Shown one piece after another: positions 1 through 9,425 of a DNA stretch of 64,000 nt (the stretch's first letter is position 1; each line of letters starts with the position of its first letter). The stretch covers positions 910,981 through 974,980 of the forward strand of contig NZ_LHVK01000003.1 in NCBI RefSeq assembly GCF_001269905.1. The letters run 5' to 3'. The translations under genes and the position numbers were made by a program. Under the pieces are notes generated by a model. It worked only from the letters and a program-made list of their open reading frames with translations, was not told the origin of the DNA and ran no database searches. Source of the stretch: Pseudomonas corrugata. GTDB lineage: Bacteria; Pseudomonadota; Gammaproteobacteria; Pseudomonadales; Pseudomonadaceae.

Positions 1-659
1 TCGGCGACCCTGTAGGGGCCGCTGCCCAGGGGGGGCTCCAGGTTACCCGAGTTGAAGTCGCGATCAGCCCACCAGTGCTTGGGCAACACCGGCAGTTGGC
101 CGAGGATCAGCGGCAGTTCGCGGTTGTTCGTGTGCTTGAACTTGAACAGCACCTTGAGCGGGTCTTCGGCGATGACTTCGGCGACGTCGTTGTAATAGCC
201 GCGGAACATCGGTGCGCCGTCCTTGGTCAGGGTCTGGAAGCTAAAGACCACGTCTTCGGCGCGTACCGGATGGCCGTCGTGGAACCGGGCTTCGGGACGC
301 AGGTAGAAACGCACCCAGGCATTGTCCGGGGCTTTCTCGATTTTTTCGGCGAGCAGGCCGTATTCGGTGAAGGGTTCGTCGAGGCCTTGCTTGGCCAGGG
401 TGTCGTAGATCAGGCCGATGTCATCAGCCGGCACGCCTTTGCTGATGAACGGGTTGAGGCTGTCGAAGCTGCCAAAGCCACCCTGGCGGAATATCCCGCC
501 CTTGGGCGCGTCCGGGTTCACATAGTTGAAGTGCTTGAAATCGGCCGGATATTTCGGTGGCTCGTTGTACAGGGTCAAGGCGTGCTGCGGCGCGGCGCAG
601 GCCAGCCCGGCGAAAAGTAGGCCACCGGCCTGCAGGAGCAGGGCGCGTAAAGGCTTCAT
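1..659 (-). CDS. Periplasmic solute-binding protein, YejA-like (SBP_bac_5), 3' end outside window
   Basis: The reverse strand reads an open frame from an ATG at 657-659 to the left edge, giving about 219 residues of the N-terminal part. It opens with a signal peptide (MKPLRALLLQAGGLLFAGLA) and continues with family 5 binding-protein motifs: NPDAPKGG, FDSLNPF, RPEARFHDG, ELPLILGQLPVLPKHWW and PPLGSGPYRV. Such proteins bring oligopeptides to a Yej/Opp/Dpp-type ABC importer. Its ATG overlaps the TGA of the upstream paralogue by 4 bp, so translation is probably coupled. The permease and ATPase genes are expected beyond the left edge. The truncation is only due to the window end. The family assignment is firm; the ligand is unknown. 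Confidence 0.9.
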   Translation of the reverse strand, partial: MKPLRALLLQAGGLLFAGLACAAPQHALTLYNEPPKYPADFKHFNYVNPDAPKGGIFRQGGFGSFDSLNPFISKGVPADDIGLIYDTLAKQGLDEPFTEYGLLAEKIEKAPDNAWVRFYLRPEARFHDGHPVRAEDVVFSFQTLTKDGAPMFRGYYNDVAEVIAEDPLKVLFKFKHTNNRELPLILGQLPVLPKHWWADRDFNSGNLEPPLGSGPYRVA

Positions 660-2488
660 TGATCTTTCTCCGAAGATTTCAGCCACCACGCGCTCAGGCC
701 CAGGGTGTAGGGCGGCGTGGTGACAAAGGCGAACCGGTTACGGTAGGCCAGGCGATGATAATTCAGATACCAGTTGGGAATGCAGTAGTGCTGCCACAAC
801 AGTACACGGTCCAGGGCTCTGCCGGCGGCAACCTGTTCGTCGCGGGTCTGGGCGGCGAGCAGTTTTTCCAGCAAGTGGTCGACCACGGGGTTGGCGATCC
901 CGGCGTAATTCTTGCTGCCCTTGACTCCGACCTGGCTGGAATGGAAGTACTGCCATTGCTCCAGGCCCGGGCTGAGCGTCTGGTTCAGGGTCAGCAGGAC
1001 CATGTCGAAGTCGAACTGGTCCAGGCGCTGTTTGTACTGGGCGCGATCCACGGTGCGCAGACGGGCCTGGATGCCGATGTTGGTGAGGTTCTCGACGTAG
1101 GGCTGCAGGATGCGCTCCAGGTTCGGGTTCACCAGCAGGATCTCGAAACTCAGGGGCTTGCTGTCGCTGTTCAACAGACGCTGGCCGTGGAGGGTCCATC
1201 CGGCCTCTTTCAGCAGCCCGAGGGCCTTGCGCAGGGTTTCCCGGGGAATGCCGCGACCGTCGGTATGGGGCAGGCTGAAGGGTTCGGTGAACAGCCGGGG
1301 CGGCAATTGTTCACGGTATGGCTTGAGCAACAGCCATTCGTGGCCCACCGGCAGGTCACTGGCGGAAAATTCGCTGTTGGGGTAGTAACTGAGGGTGCGT
1401 TTGTAGGCGCTGCTGAACAGCGTGCGGTTGGTCCACTCGAAGTCGAACATCAACCCCAGGGCCTCTCGCACCTTGATCTCGGCGAACGTGCTGCGCCGGG
1501 TGTTCATGAACAGGCCCTGGGTCTGCGTCGGGATCTGGTGGGCGATCTGCGCCTTGATCACGTCGCCACGGTTGACCGCCGGAAAGTCATAACCGTTGGC
1601 CCAGTTCTTGGCCTGGTGTTCGATGTAGATGTCGAACTCGCCCGCCTTGAAGGCTTCGAAGGCCACGTCGCTGTCGCGGTAGAACTCCACTTCCATCCGG
1701 TCGAAGTTGTACTTGCCGCGATTGACCGGAAGGTCTTTGCCCCAGTAGTCCTTGACCCGCTCGAACACCAGTTGGCGGCCAGGCTGCACCTTGGTGATGC
1801 GGTAGGGTCCGCTGCCCAGGGGCGGCTCGAACGTGGTGGACTTGAAGTCGCGGTCTTTCCAGTAATGCTGAGGCAGCACCGGTAGCTCGCCCAGGCGCAG
1901 GATCAGCAACGGATTGCCCGAGCGCTTGAAGACAAAACGGATCTTCAGCGGATTGAGGATGTCGACCCGCAGCACTTCCTGCAGGCTGGTGCGGTATTGC
2001 GGGTGGCCTTCCTTGAGCAGCGTCCGGTAGGAGAACGCCACATCATAGGCAGTGATCGGGACGCCATCGTGAAACCGCGCCTCGGGTCGCAGGTTGAAGA
2101 CCACCCAGCTGCGGTTTTCGTTGTATTCCACGCTCTGGGCGATCAGGCCATAGCTCGACGTCGGCTCATCGCCGGAAGGCGCGTACTGGCCCGTGCCGAC
2201 CATCAGCGGCTCGTTCAGCTCGTTGATGCCGTATTGCAGGAAATTGGGTGTGGAAACCGGGCTGCTGCCCTTGAAGGTATAGGGGTTGAGCGTATCGAAG
2301 GTGCCGAATGCCATGACTCGCAAGGTACCGCCCTTGGGCGCTTGCGGGTTGACCCAGTCGAAGTGGGTAAATCGGGCCGGGTACTTGAGCGTGCCAAATT
2401 GTGCGTAGCCATGGCTTTCGCTGATGGTTGCGCTGGCGGGGAAGCTCAGGGCCAGGCTGATCAGGAGCGGGAGGAGGGGACGTATCAA
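656..2488 (-). CDS. Periplasmic solute-binding protein, YejA-like (SBP_bac_5)
   Basis: A 610-residue protein, full length for the family. It has an N-terminal signal sequence (MIRPLLPLLISLALSFPASA) followed by the same order of motifs as the next gene: NPQAPKGGTLRVM, LRPEARFHDGVPI, LGELPVLPQHYW and PPLGSGPYRI. It is therefore a tandem paralogue of the partial gene downstream, which it overlaps by 4 bp. Both are likely to bind peptides in the periplasm for a Yej-type ABC importer (family knowledge). Two binding proteins in tandem suggest a broadened ligand range for one permease (inference). Upstream lies a REP pair and then mltD, read in the same direction but 235 bp away. Confidence 0.9.
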   Translation of the reverse strand: MIRPLLPLLISLALSFPASATISESHGYAQFGTLKYPARFTHFDWVNPQAPKGGTLRVMAFGTFDTLNPYTFKGSSPVSTPNFLQYGINELNEPLMVGTGQYAPSGDEPTSSYGLIAQSVEYNENRSWVVFNLRPEARFHDGVPITAYDVAFSYRTLLKEGHPQYRTSLQEVLRVDILNPLKIRFVFKRSGNPLLILRLGELPVLPQHYWKDRDFKSTTFEPPLGSGPYRITKVQPGRQLVFERVKDYWGKDLPVNRGKYNFDRMEVEFYRDSDVAFEAFKAGEFDIYIEHQAKNWANGYDFPAVNRGDVIKAQIAHQIPTQTQGLFMNTRRSTFAEIKVREALGLMFDFEWTNRTLFSSAYKRTLSYYPNSEFSASDLPVGHEWLLLKPYREQLPPRLFTEPFSLPHTDGRGIPRETLRKALGLLKEAGWTLHGQRLLNSDSKPLSFEILLVNPNLERILQPYVENLTNIGIQARLRTVDRAQYKQRLDQFDFDMVLLTLNQTLSPGLEQWQYFHSSQVGVKGSKNYAGIANPVVDHLLEKLLAAQTRDEQVAAGRALDRVLLWQHYCIPNWYLNYHRLAYRNRFAFVTTPPYTLGLSAWWLKSSEKDQ

Positions 2489-2596
2489 GTCTGGTATCCG
2501 ATCCAGGCGGCTTGGGCTTTCATGGCCTGTACAGTAACAGCTTGTATCGGCAGGAAAAAGGCGGCCTGGGGGGAATGCCGGTCAGTTAGCCGCAAA

Positions 2597-2690
2597 CCTG
2601 TGGGAGCGAAGCTTGCTCGCGATTGTGGGGCAGTCGACAACTGTGTTGGCTGGTGCACCGCTATCGCGAGCAAGCTTTGCTCCCACAGGG
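2597..2690. repeat. REP inverted pair (BIME)
   Basis: Two REP palindromes in head-to-head arrangement. The left one is CTGTGGGAGCGAAGCTTGCT, and the right one is its near complement ending GCTTTGCTCCCACAGG. It fills most of the 235-bp gap between mltD and the binding-protein genes and could form a large stem in RNA reading out of mltD. This is a Pseudomonas genomic repeat. Confidence 0.9.
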
Positions 2691-2723
2691 CTCTGCTTCA
2701 AAGGTCTGTGGGGTTCTCACAGG

Positions 2724-4175
2724 TCAGTGTGGGGAATAGACCGTCAGCATCTGTCCAGGCTTGAGGGCCTTGCCCATGCGTGGGTTCCAGCGCTTGAGGT
2801 GTTGCATTTCCACATTGAAGCGCTTGGCCACGACATACAACGAATCACCCTGCTTGACCTTGTATTGGGTCTGCTTGGTCTTTTCCTTGGTGCTGTTGGC
2901 GGCCACCACGGTATTGATGCGCTTGCCGGTCGCCTTGGCCGGCCTGGCGTCCTGCATCACCAGGGTCTGGCCGATCTTGAGCTTGCTGCCGCTGAGTTTG
3001 TTCCAGCGTTGCAGGTCCTTCGTCTGGACGTGGTTGGCCTTGGCGATCTGGCCCAGGTTGTCACCGCGCTTGACGCGGTAGGTGCGCCTGGCGCCTTCCA
3101 CTTCAGCGTCATCGGCGGATTCGAAAACCGGTTTGAGCGAGCGCTGGCTGATCAGCTCTTCCGGGCGCATGGTCGACAGGCTGGCGGTCAGCAACTGGGC
3201 CTTGGAGGTGGGCACCAGCAGGTGCTGCGGGCCGTCGATGGTGGTGCGCTGCTTGAAGGCCGGGTTGAGCTGGAACAGCTCGTCTTCGTCGATGTTGGCC
3301 ACCTCCGCGACCTTGGACAGGTCCATGCGCTGGTTGATCTCGACGACCTGGAAGTAGGGCTCATTGGCGATCGGGTTGAGGTTCACCCCATAGGCTTCGG
3401 GGGCGAGCACCACCTGGGACAGCGCCAGCAGCTTGGGCACGTAGGCCTGGGTCTCGGCGGGCAGCGGCAGGTTCCAGTAGTCGGTGGGCAGGCCGAGTTT
3501 TTCGTTACGCTCGATGGCGCGGCTGACCGTACCTTCGCCGGCGTTATAGGCGGCCAGCGCCAACAGCCAGTCACCGTTGAACATGTCGTGCAGGCGCGTC
3601 AGGTAGTCCAGGGCCGCCGTGGTGGAGGCGGTGATGTCGCGACGCCCGTCATAGAAGCGGGTCTGGCGCAGGTTGAAGTAACGACCCGTGGACGGAATGA
3701 ACTGCCATAGTCCAACGGCGTTGGCCCGTGAATAGGCCATGGGGTTGTAGGCGCTTTCGATCACCGGCAGGAGCGCCAGCTCCAGTGGCATGTTGCGTTC
3801 TTCGAGGCGTTCGACGATGTAGTGCATGTACAGGCTGCCGCGCTCACCGGCACCCTCGAGGAACGCCGGGTTGCTGGCGAACCACAGGCGCTGTTGCTCG
3901 ATACGCGGGTTGACCCCGGCGGTTTCCTGCAACTGGAAGCCCTGGCGCATGCGCTCCCAGATGTCCTGGGGGGCCTGGGGGCTGGGTTTCTCGCTGAGCC
4001 AGACCGGCTTCTGCTTGGCACGGGCCGCCATGTTCTTCGGCGTGACCGCGTCGTTCTGGGGGATCTGGCCCGAGCTCTGGCAGCCCGCCAGGATCGCGGA
4101 CACAGCCACCGCGATGGCTTGAGCCAGGCGGGTCAAAGTAGCTGACGGGACGGACCTGCGTATGGATGACGACAT
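2724..4175 (-). CDS. mltD: Membrane-bound lytic murein transglycosylase D
   Basis: A 483-residue lipoprotein if started at the ATG at 4175; a TTG eight codons upstream is possible. A signal sequence ends in the lipobox LAGC (Cys about residue 32). The SLT domain shows the catalytic Glu in LLPVIESAYNP and the motifs AVGLWQFIPSTGR and ALAAYNAGEGTV. Two LysM peptidoglycan-binding repeats close the protein (YRVKRGDNLGQIAK and YKVKQGDSLYVVAKRF). MltD cleaves the glycan strand to 1,6-anhydro-muropeptides at the outer membrane during wall turnover. It sits next to gloB in the same direction, as in other pseudomonads. Confidence 0.95.
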   Translation of the reverse strand: MSSSIRRSVPSATLTRLAQAIAVAVSAILAGCQSSGQIPQNDAVTPKNMAARAKQKPVWLSEKPSPQAPQDIWERMRQGFQLQETAGVNPRIEQQRLWFASNPAFLEGAGERGSLYMHYIVERLEERNMPLELALLPVIESAYNPMAYSRANAVGLWQFIPSTGRYFNLRQTRFYDGRRDITASTTAALDYLTRLHDMFNGDWLLALAAYNAGEGTVSRAIERNEKLGLPTDYWNLPLPAETQAYVPKLLALSQVVLAPEAYGVNLNPIANEPYFQVVEINQRMDLSKVAEVANIDEDELFQLNPAFKQRTTIDGPQHLLVPTSKAQLLTASLSTMRPEELISQRSLKPVFESADDAEVEGARRTYRVKRGDNLGQIAKANHVQTKDLQRWNKLSGSKLKIGQTLVMQDARPAKATGKRINTVVAANSTKEKTKQTQYKVKQGDSLYVVAKRFNVEMQHLKRWNPRMGKALKPGQMLTVYSPH

Positions 4176-4274
4176 TGGCTGGAAGTAAGTTCCGGGCAAA
4201 AATGTCGGCCGATTCTAGAAAGCGCACCCCAACAGGTCAACCATTCAGAATTTTTGTATCAGTCGATGGGGGGC

Positions 4275-5042
4275 TTAGAACTTATCTTTCCAGGCCCTCA
4301 AGGCCGCAAAAACCTCACTCGGCGTCCCGTTTCGCTGGTTGTTCCGTTCGTCTGCTTTTTGTTTAACGGATGTTTCAGTGGTGCGCAGGAATGGGTTGGT
4401 GAGTTTTTCCAGGGCCAGGGTCGACGGTAGGGTCATGATGCCCTCGCTGCGCTGTCGGCCGACTTTTTCCAAGCGGGCGGCGATGTCCGGGTTGTCCGGC
4501 TCCACCGCAGCGGCGAACTTCAGGTTGCTGAGGGTGTATTCATGGGTGCAATAGACCAGCGTATCGTCCGGCAGGGCGGCGAGGCGGCCGAGGGAGTGGT
4601 GCATCTGTTCCGGCGTGCCCTCGAAGAGCCGTCCGCAACCGGCGGCGAACAGGGTGTCGCCGCAAAACAACAGGCCATGGTGGTAATAGGCTATATGCCC
4701 CAATGTATGGCCGGGCACGGCGTAGACATCGAAGTCCAGGCCGAGCACCTTGATCTGGTCGTTATCCTTGAGCGCTACGTCCCGCGCCGGGATGTTCTCG
4801 CTGGCCGGGCCGCAGACGGTGGCGTTCGTCGCATTTTTCAGCGCCTGGACGCCGCCGACATGATCATGGTGATGGTGGGTGATCAAGATGTCGCTCAAGA
4901 CCCAGGCCGGATGTGCATCGAGCCAGGCCTGGACAGGCGCGGCGTCACCAGGGTCGACCACGGCGCAGCGGCGGCTGGAGTGATCCTGTAACAACCAGAT
5001 GTAGTTATCGGTGAAGGCGGGCAGGGCACTGATCTGTATCAT
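4275..5042 (-). CDS. gloB: Hydroxyacylglutathione hydrolase (glyoxalase II)
   Basis: A 255-residue metallo-beta-lactamase-fold enzyme that hydrolyses S-lactoylglutathione to lactate and glutathione, the second step of methylglyoxal detoxification in the cytosol. The binuclear metal motif [10 protein letters not shown] is present, followed by [30 protein letters not shown] and [10 protein letters not shown]. The C-terminal glutathione-contact region ends with LRAWKDKF. The start at [14 protein letters not shown] (ATG 5040-5042) fits the family; a 22-residue upstream extension is not expected. It is divergent from the methyltransferase at 5108, so about 65 bp hold both promoters. Confidence 0.96.
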   Translation of the reverse strand: MIQISALPAFTDNYIWLLQDHSSRRCAVVDPGDAAPVQAWLDAHPAWVLSDILITHHHHDHVGGVQALKNATNATVCGPASENIPARDVALKDNDQIKVLGLDFDVYAVPGHTLGHIAYYHHGLLFCGDTLFAAGCGRLFEGTPEQMHHSLGRLAALPDDTLVYCTHEYTLSNLKFAAAVEPDNPDIAARLEKVGRQRSEGIMTLPSTLALEKLTNPFLRTTETSVKQKADERNNQRNGTPSEVFAALRAWKDKF

Positions 5043-5107
5043 CGCGGAATTCGCCAAGCGGAAAACAAAGGCGCATCTTAGAACTTCCTGACGCGTTGGA
5101 GAATGCA

Positions 5108-5866
5108 ATGACTGACGAAGCGTTCGCTCAGGCCGATCCTGACTGGCTGGCCTTGATCAGCGCGGCCCGTGAATGGCTGTCCGGCCCCGTCGGGCAATTT
5201 TTGCTGGAAGAGGAACGGCGCATGCTCGAAGACGAGCTGAGTCGCTTCTTCGGCGGTTACCTGGTGCACTACGGTCCGTCGGCGCAGACGCCGCCGTCGG
5301 CACCGCAGGTCCAGCGCAACGTGCGCCTGGGCGCACCGCTGCCCGGGGTGGAGATCGTCTGCGAGGAGCAGGCCTGGCCGTTGAGCGAGCACGCCGCCGA
5401 TGTGGTAGTGATGCAGCACGGCCTGGATTTCTGCCTGTCTCCCCACGGCCTGCTGCGTGAAGCCGCCAGCAGCGTGCGCCCAGGTGGTCATCTGTTGATC
5501 ATCGGTCTCAACCCCTGGAGCACTTGGGGGCTGCGTCATGTCTTCGCCCATGACGCCCTGCGCCAGGCCCGCTGCATCTCGGCATCGAGGGTGGGCGACT
5601 GGCTCAACCTGCTGGGCTTCGCGCTGGAGAAACGCCGCTTCGGGTGCTATCGTCCGCCGCTTGCGTCGCCCAAGTGGCAGGCCCGCCTGGCCGGTTGGGA
5701 GCGCAAAGCTGGCGACTGGCAGCTGTCCGGTGGCGGCTTCTATCTGCTGGTGGCCCGCAAGATCGTGGTCGGGCTGCGCCCGGTGCGTCAGGTGCGACGC
5801 GAGCCGATGGGCAAGCTGATTCCCTTGCCGATGGCCAAGGTCAATCGTCGCCATATCGAGCCATAA
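5108..5866 (+). CDS. Class I SAM-dependent methyltransferase
   Basis: A 252-residue protein starting [13 protein letters not shown]. The ATG at 5108 is preceded by TTGGAGA at a suitable distance and is preferred over the TTG at 5096. The core has methyltransferase-11 features: [41 protein letters not shown]. The canonical glycine-rich SAM loop is weak, and the N-terminal half is less typical. It always lies between gloB and rnhA in pseudomonads; the substrate is unknown. The next gene, rnhA, starts about 90 bp downstream on the same strand and may be co-transcribed. Confidence 0.85.
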   Translation: MTDEAFAQADPDWLALISAAREWLSGPVGQFLLEEERRMLEDELSRFFGGYLVHYGPSAQTPPSAPQVQRNVRLGAPLPGVEIVCEEQAWPLSEHAADVVVMQHGLDFCLSPHGLLREAASSVRPGGHLLIIGLNPWSTWGLRHVFAHDALRQARCISASRVGDWLNLLGFALEKRRFGCYRPPLASPKWQARLAGWERKAGDWQLSGGGFYLLVARKIVVGLRPVRQVRREPMGKLIPLPMAKVNRRHIEP

Positions 5867-5954
5867 CTGTTTCCGATGGCCTGGCCGGCATCGTCAACCT
5901 GGAGGTTGGCGCTCCCGACTGGCAGGCCTTTGCATTTTTTCTGGATGGATGGGC

Positions 5955-6407
5955 ATGAGCGATAGCGTAGAACTCTTCACTGACGGCGCCTGCAAGGGCA
6001 ACCCCGGTCCGGGCGGCTGGGGTGCGCTGTTGGTCTTCAAGGGCGTGGAGAAGGAACTCTGGGGGGGCGAAGCCAATACCACCAATAATCGCATGGAACT
6101 GATGGGCGCCATCCGCGGCCTGGAGGAACTCAAGCGACCCTGCGACGTGCTGCTGGTGACCGACTCGCAGTACGTGATGAAAGGCATCAACGAGTGGATG
6201 GCCAATTGGAAGAAGCGCGGCTGGAAGACCGCCGCGAAAGAACCGGTCAAGAATGCCGACCTCTGGAAGCTGCTGGACGAGCAGGTCAGCCGCCATAACG
6301 TGACCTGGAAGTGGGTTCGCGGGCACATCGGCCACCACGGCAACGAACGGGCCGACCAGTTGGCCAACCGTGGGGTGGATGAGGTGCGGGGTTACAAGCA
6401 GGCCTGA
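5955..6407 (+). CDS. rnhA: Ribonuclease HI
   Basis: A 150-residue enzyme degrading the RNA strand of RNA-DNA hybrids (R-loops, Okazaki primers). The carboxylate residues are visible in order: Asp in [14 protein letters not shown], Glu in [10 protein letters not shown], Asp in [12 protein letters not shown], and Asp in [12 protein letters not shown], matching the family's DEDD set. The basic helix [11 protein letters not shown] is also present. The start MSDSVELF is chosen; another ATG lies two codons earlier at 5949. The rnhA-dnaQ order is conserved, with a REP pair in the gap. Confidence 0.97.
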   Translation: MSDSVELFTDGACKGNPGPGGWGALLVFKGVEKELWGGEANTTNNRMELMGAIRGLEELKRPCDVLLVTDSQYVMKGINEWMANWKKRGWKTAAKEPVKNADLWKLLDEQVSRHNVTWKWVRGHIGHHGNERADQLANRGVDEVRGYKQA

Positions 6408-6439
6408 TGCTTCAGCAAAGCCCCCTGCGGCGAGGGGAA

Positions 6440-6528
6440 CCCTGGGAGCAAAGCTTGCTCGCGAAACAGACGCCTCTATTTCAAATACCGCATCGCCTGC
6501 ATCGCGGGCAAGCCATGCTCCCACAGGT
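6440..6528. repeat. REP inverted pair
   Basis: The left palindrome CCTGGGAGCAAAGCTTGCTC and the right palindrome, ending in GCTCCCACAGG, lie in the rnhA-dnaQ gap. The right copy has drifted (GGGCAAGCCATGCTCCC). Confidence 0.85.
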
Positions 6529-6603
6529 CCGACTGCGGCAGTTTTCCTTGGGCGTGTTACCATCCCCGCCTTTGCAAGCACGCCCGTTGAGAGCTGAACA
6601 CTG

Positions 6604-7356
6604 ATGGCCAACAGATCTGTAGTACTGGATACCGAAACCACCGGCATGCCGGTGACCGATGGTCACCGGATTATCGAGATCGGCTGTGTCGAGCTGATCG
6701 GTCGGCGGCTGACCGGTCGCCACTTCCATGTCTACCTGCAACCGGACCGCGAAAGCGACGAGGGCGCTATCGGTGTCCACGGTATTACCAACGAATTCCT
6801 GGTGGGCAAGCCGCGTTTCGCCGAAGTGGCCGATGAATTCTTCGAGTTCATCCAGGGCGCGCAGCTGATCATTCACAACGCGGCATTCGACGTTGGCTTC
6901 ATCAACAACGAATTCGCCTTGATGGGGCAGCACGACCGGGCCGACATCAGCCAGCATTGCTCCATTCTCGACACCTTGCTCATGGCTCGCGAGCGGCACC
7001 CGGGGCAGCGCAACAGCCTCGACGCCTTGTGCAAGCGTTATGGCGTCGATAACTCCGGCCGTGAACTGCACGGCGCCTTGCTCGACTCCGAGATTCTTGC
7101 CGACGTCTACCTGACGATGACCGGCGGTCAAACCAGCCTCTCCCTTGCTGGCAACGCGTCGGACGGTAATGGCTCCGGCGAAGGCTCGGGTGGCCGGGCC
7201 AGCGAAATTCGTCGTTTGCCCGCCGACCGTCAGCCCGCCCGGATCATTCGTGCCAGTGAAACCGACCTGGCCGAACATGCCGCGCGCCTGGAAGCCATCG
7301 CCAAGTCCGCTGGCGCCCCGGCACTGTGGACGCAGTTGGCTGAAGCCGGCCAGTGA
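6604..7356 (+). CDS. dnaQ: DNA polymerase III epsilon subunit (3'-5' proofreading exonuclease)
   Basis: A 250-residue DEDDh exonuclease. Exo I is VLDTETTGMP (two catalytic acids). Exo II lies in LIIHNAAFDVGFINNEF. Exo III contains RNSLDALCKRYGVDNSGRELHGALLDSEILADVYL, with the catalytic His and Asp. The C-terminal tail, after a Gly/Ser-rich linker around residues 180-200, carries the alpha-subunit-binding region. It acts in the replicative core polymerase. It starts at the ATG at 6604, right after a REP pair that probably supplies the dnaQ 5' flank. Confidence 0.97.
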   Translation: MANRSVVLDTETTGMPVTDGHRIIEIGCVELIGRRLTGRHFHVYLQPDRESDEGAIGVHGITNEFLVGKPRFAEVADEFFEFIQGAQLIIHNAAFDVGFINNEFALMGQHDRADISQHCSILDTLLMARERHPGQRNSLDALCKRYGVDNSGRELHGALLDSEILADVYLTMTGGQTSLSLAGNASDGNGSGEGSGGRASEIRRLPADRQPARIIRASETDLAEHAARLEAIAKSAGAPALWTQLAEAGQ

Positions 7357-7373
7357 GGAATTGACGATTGAAC

Positions 7374-7469
7374 CCCTGTGGGAGCGAGCCTGCTCGCGAT
7401 AGCGGTCGAACAGTCACTCACGAGATGACTGGCGCACCGCTATCGCGAGCAGGCTCGCTCCCACAGGGG
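7374..7469. repeat. REP inverted pair
   Basis: CCCTGTGGGAGCGAGCCTGC on the left and the complementary GCAGGCTCGCTCCCACAGGG on the right, just after dnaQ. It could act as a transcript-end hairpin. Confidence 0.92.
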
Positions 7470-7621
7470 ACAGCAGTGTCATTGTTCATTGTTCATTTCT
7501 CGCCACAATCGCCAGTACCTTCTAACCTGAGGTAACGGCAATCCATGGGTAGCCGTTTGATGTATACAGTTTCGAGAGGCAAGGGTAATGGATTGCAACG
7601 TGCCATTGGTTGGCTCAAGGA

Positions 7622-8254
7622 ATGAGGACCTATACCAGTATGCAGTCGGTCATGAATCCCAAACACCCAGGCCTGTCCGTGCGGGTCGTCGATGACGGCT
7701 TCGCTGCGTACATATGGGGCAGTGATTTCAGTTTTGAAGTCAGCGCCTATGGCGCGGCGCAGATCGGCCAACCCGTGAGCCAATGGCCGGTAACGCCCAT
7801 TGTTCCCTATCAAAAGTGCTATGGCATCGACCCGGAAGAGTTCAGCAGCTTTCACGATGCCCCTGACAGCGAAATCTTCATGGCCTATCTGGATGACCAG
7901 CCGGTGGGGCACCTGGTGATCAGTACCAACTGGAACGGCGTTGCCCACATCGACGAACTGGCGGTGCATGCCCCGGCCCGTCGTCATGGGGTGGCCAAGG
8001 CTCTGCTCGACGTGGCGCAATTCTGGAGCCGCAAGAAAAAACTCCCGGGGATCATGCTGGAAACCCAGAACAACAACCTGGGTGCCTGCCGGCTCTATGA
8101 GCGCTGCGGTTATGTCCTCGGCGGCATCGATCAATTGCGCTATCGCGGAATTGACCGGCATACCGCCGAAGTGGCGCTGTTCTGGTACCGGTTGTTCGAC
8201 GATCCGCTGGGTATGTCGGTCAATGGTTCAGCAATGCCTCGGCTTGTTCCGTAA
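7622..8254 (+). CDS. GNAT-family N-acetyltransferase
   Basis: About 210 residues. The C-terminal half is a GNAT fold: VGHLVISTNWNGVAHIDELAVHAPARRHGVAKALLDVAQ gives beta-4 and the acetyl-CoA pyrophosphate loop (R-x-x-G-V/A-like in ARRHGVAKAL), and LETQNNNLGACRLYERCGYVLGG is the usual motif B. The N-terminal part is family-specific. The start is uncertain: ATGs at 7622, 7640 and 7652 are all in frame, and GAGG before 7640 is the best ribosome site. The substrate is unknown. Its 3' end overlaps the convergent LysR gene by 35 bp. Confidence 0.87.
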   Translation: MRTYTSMQSVMNPKHPGLSVRVVDDGFAAYIWGSDFSFEVSAYGAAQIGQPVSQWPVTPIVPYQKCYGIDPEEFSSFHDAPDSEIFMAYLDDQPVGHLVISTNWNGVAHIDELAVHAPARRHGVAKALLDVAQFWSRKKKLPGIMLETQNNNLGACRLYERCGYVLGGIDQLRYRGIDRHTAEVALFWYRLFDDPLGMSVNGSAMPRLVP

Positions 8255-9113
8255 CCAGCTCCAGCAGCGATTGAAGCGTGGGTGACGCGGGCGCGCCGGT
8301 CAGGCGCAGGGCATAGAGGCAGATGGGAATGGCGGGTGACACCGGGCATACGTCCAGCCCGCCATCCTTGGCGCCCGAGGCGGTAAAGGGATCGACGATG
8401 GCCAGGCCTTCGCCGGCCTCGACCATGGCGCGCATCATCTGGTGGGTCTGGACGCGGATCTGGATTACCGGTGCCGGGTGCAGCGCTCCGAGTTTATTGT
8501 CGAACACCGGGCTCAGCGGATCCTGGCCGTCGAGCCCCACCAGCGACTGGCCAGCGAGATCCTGAAGAGAAATGTACTTTTGCCGCGGCTGCAGCCAGCC
8601 GTGAGGGGCCAGCAGTTGCAGTTTTCCCTGGGCGATCATCTGGCAGTGGATGTCCGGATGCTCGGGGTCGTGCAGGCTCAGACCCAGATCGCTGTCGCGC
8701 AGCAGCAGGCTGCGGACGATGTCGCGGGTTGGCTGGCTGAGTAGCGTGCAAGGCGCATCAGGATAGCGGCGGCGCAGGGCGGCCATGCTTCGCGGCAACA
8801 GTTGCTGGGCCAATGGTGGGGTGCAGATGATCCGCAGGGGTGGCGCCTGGTAGTGTTTCAAGCTGCTGGCCAACCGCTGTATCGGCTCGAGGGCGTCATA
8901 CACGCCCGTGATGCCATCGCGCAATTCAAGGGTTTCGCGAGTAGCCTGCAATCGTCCGCGCACACTGGCGAACAGCATGAAGCCCAGTTGAGCTTCGGCA
9001 TCGCGCAGGGTCGACTCGACGTCAGCGACCGGCAATTGCAGCCATTCGGCCGCCGTGCCCAAGTGGCCGGTCTGCAGCAGCGCCTGGATCACTTCGATGT
9101 GGCGTAGTCGCAT
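8220..9113 (-). CDS. LysR-family transcriptional regulator
   Basis: A 297-residue regulator. The N-terminal winged helix-turn-helix is MRLRHIEVIQALLQTGHLGTAAEWLQLPVADVESTLRDAEAQLGFMLF in pattern (residues 1-48), although the recognition helix departs from the usual SQPALS type. A periplasmic-binding-like effector domain follows (residues about 90-290; PPLRIICTPPLAQQLLP and MVEAGEGLAIVDPF). It converges on the acetyltransferase gene with a 35-bp tail overlap, so it is not obviously its regulator. The target is unknown. Confidence 0.88.
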   Translation of the reverse strand: MRLRHIEVIQALLQTGHLGTAAEWLQLPVADVESTLRDAEAQLGFMLFASVRGRLQATRETLELRDGITGVYDALEPIQRLASSLKHYQAPPLRIICTPPLAQQLLPRSMAALRRRYPDAPCTLLSQPTRDIVRSLLLRDSDLGLSLHDPEHPDIHCQMIAQGKLQLLAPHGWLQPRQKYISLQDLAGQSLVGLDGQDPLSPVFDNKLGALHPAPVIQIRVQTHQMMRAMVEAGEGLAIVDPFTASGAKDGGLDVCPVSPAIPICLYALRLTGAPASPTLQSLLELVTEQAEALLNH

Positions 9114-9191
9114 GCAAGAAGTCCGTGTGCGGCGGGAGAGCCATTGAATGGCTGAATCCTAACCCAAGTCCGGGCATGACTTCTGCTTATG

Positions 9192-9425
9192 TCATAAAGC
9201 TATTTGCGTTTCGGGTTCGCGCACCAATTCAATGCCGGACTGTACCAGCAGGAACCTGTCCTCATCGAGCTTGCTGACCCGATCACCGATGGCCAGTTTG
9301 TAGGTGGTGACAGGCTCCTTGCCGTTTCCGTCCGGCGACGGGGTCGATTCCTGGAATTCATGCACCGAATAGACGCGACCTTCGGCGTCCCGCGCATGAA
9401 ATTGTCCGACAAGTACTGCTGCCAT
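9192..9425 (-). CDS. Small conserved hypothetical protein
   Basis: A 77-residue acidic protein. It has a good ribosome site (AGAGG) before the ATG at 9425 and regular codon use. The sequence shows an N-terminal VGQFHARDAEGRVYSVHEFQ, a short Ser/Pro/Gly loop, then TTYKLAIGDRVSKLDEDRFLLV. The pattern looks like a small all-beta fold of two strand pairs. There is no signal peptide or membrane segment. I do not recognise a named family; the function is unknown. Confidence 0.75.
   Translation of the reverse strand: MAAVLVGQFHARDAEGRVYSVHEFQESTPSPDGNGKEPVTTYKLAIGDRVSKLDEDRFLLVQSGIELVREPETQIAL

Noticed and set aside
557..1885. 442-codon frame antisense to the binding protein genes
   Set aside because: Shadow frame; the reverse strand carries a complete SBP_bac_5 protein.
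5841..6647. 268-codon frame antisense to rnhA and the start of dnaQ
   Set aside because: Both sense genes are certain; the frame also includes REP-derived peptide.
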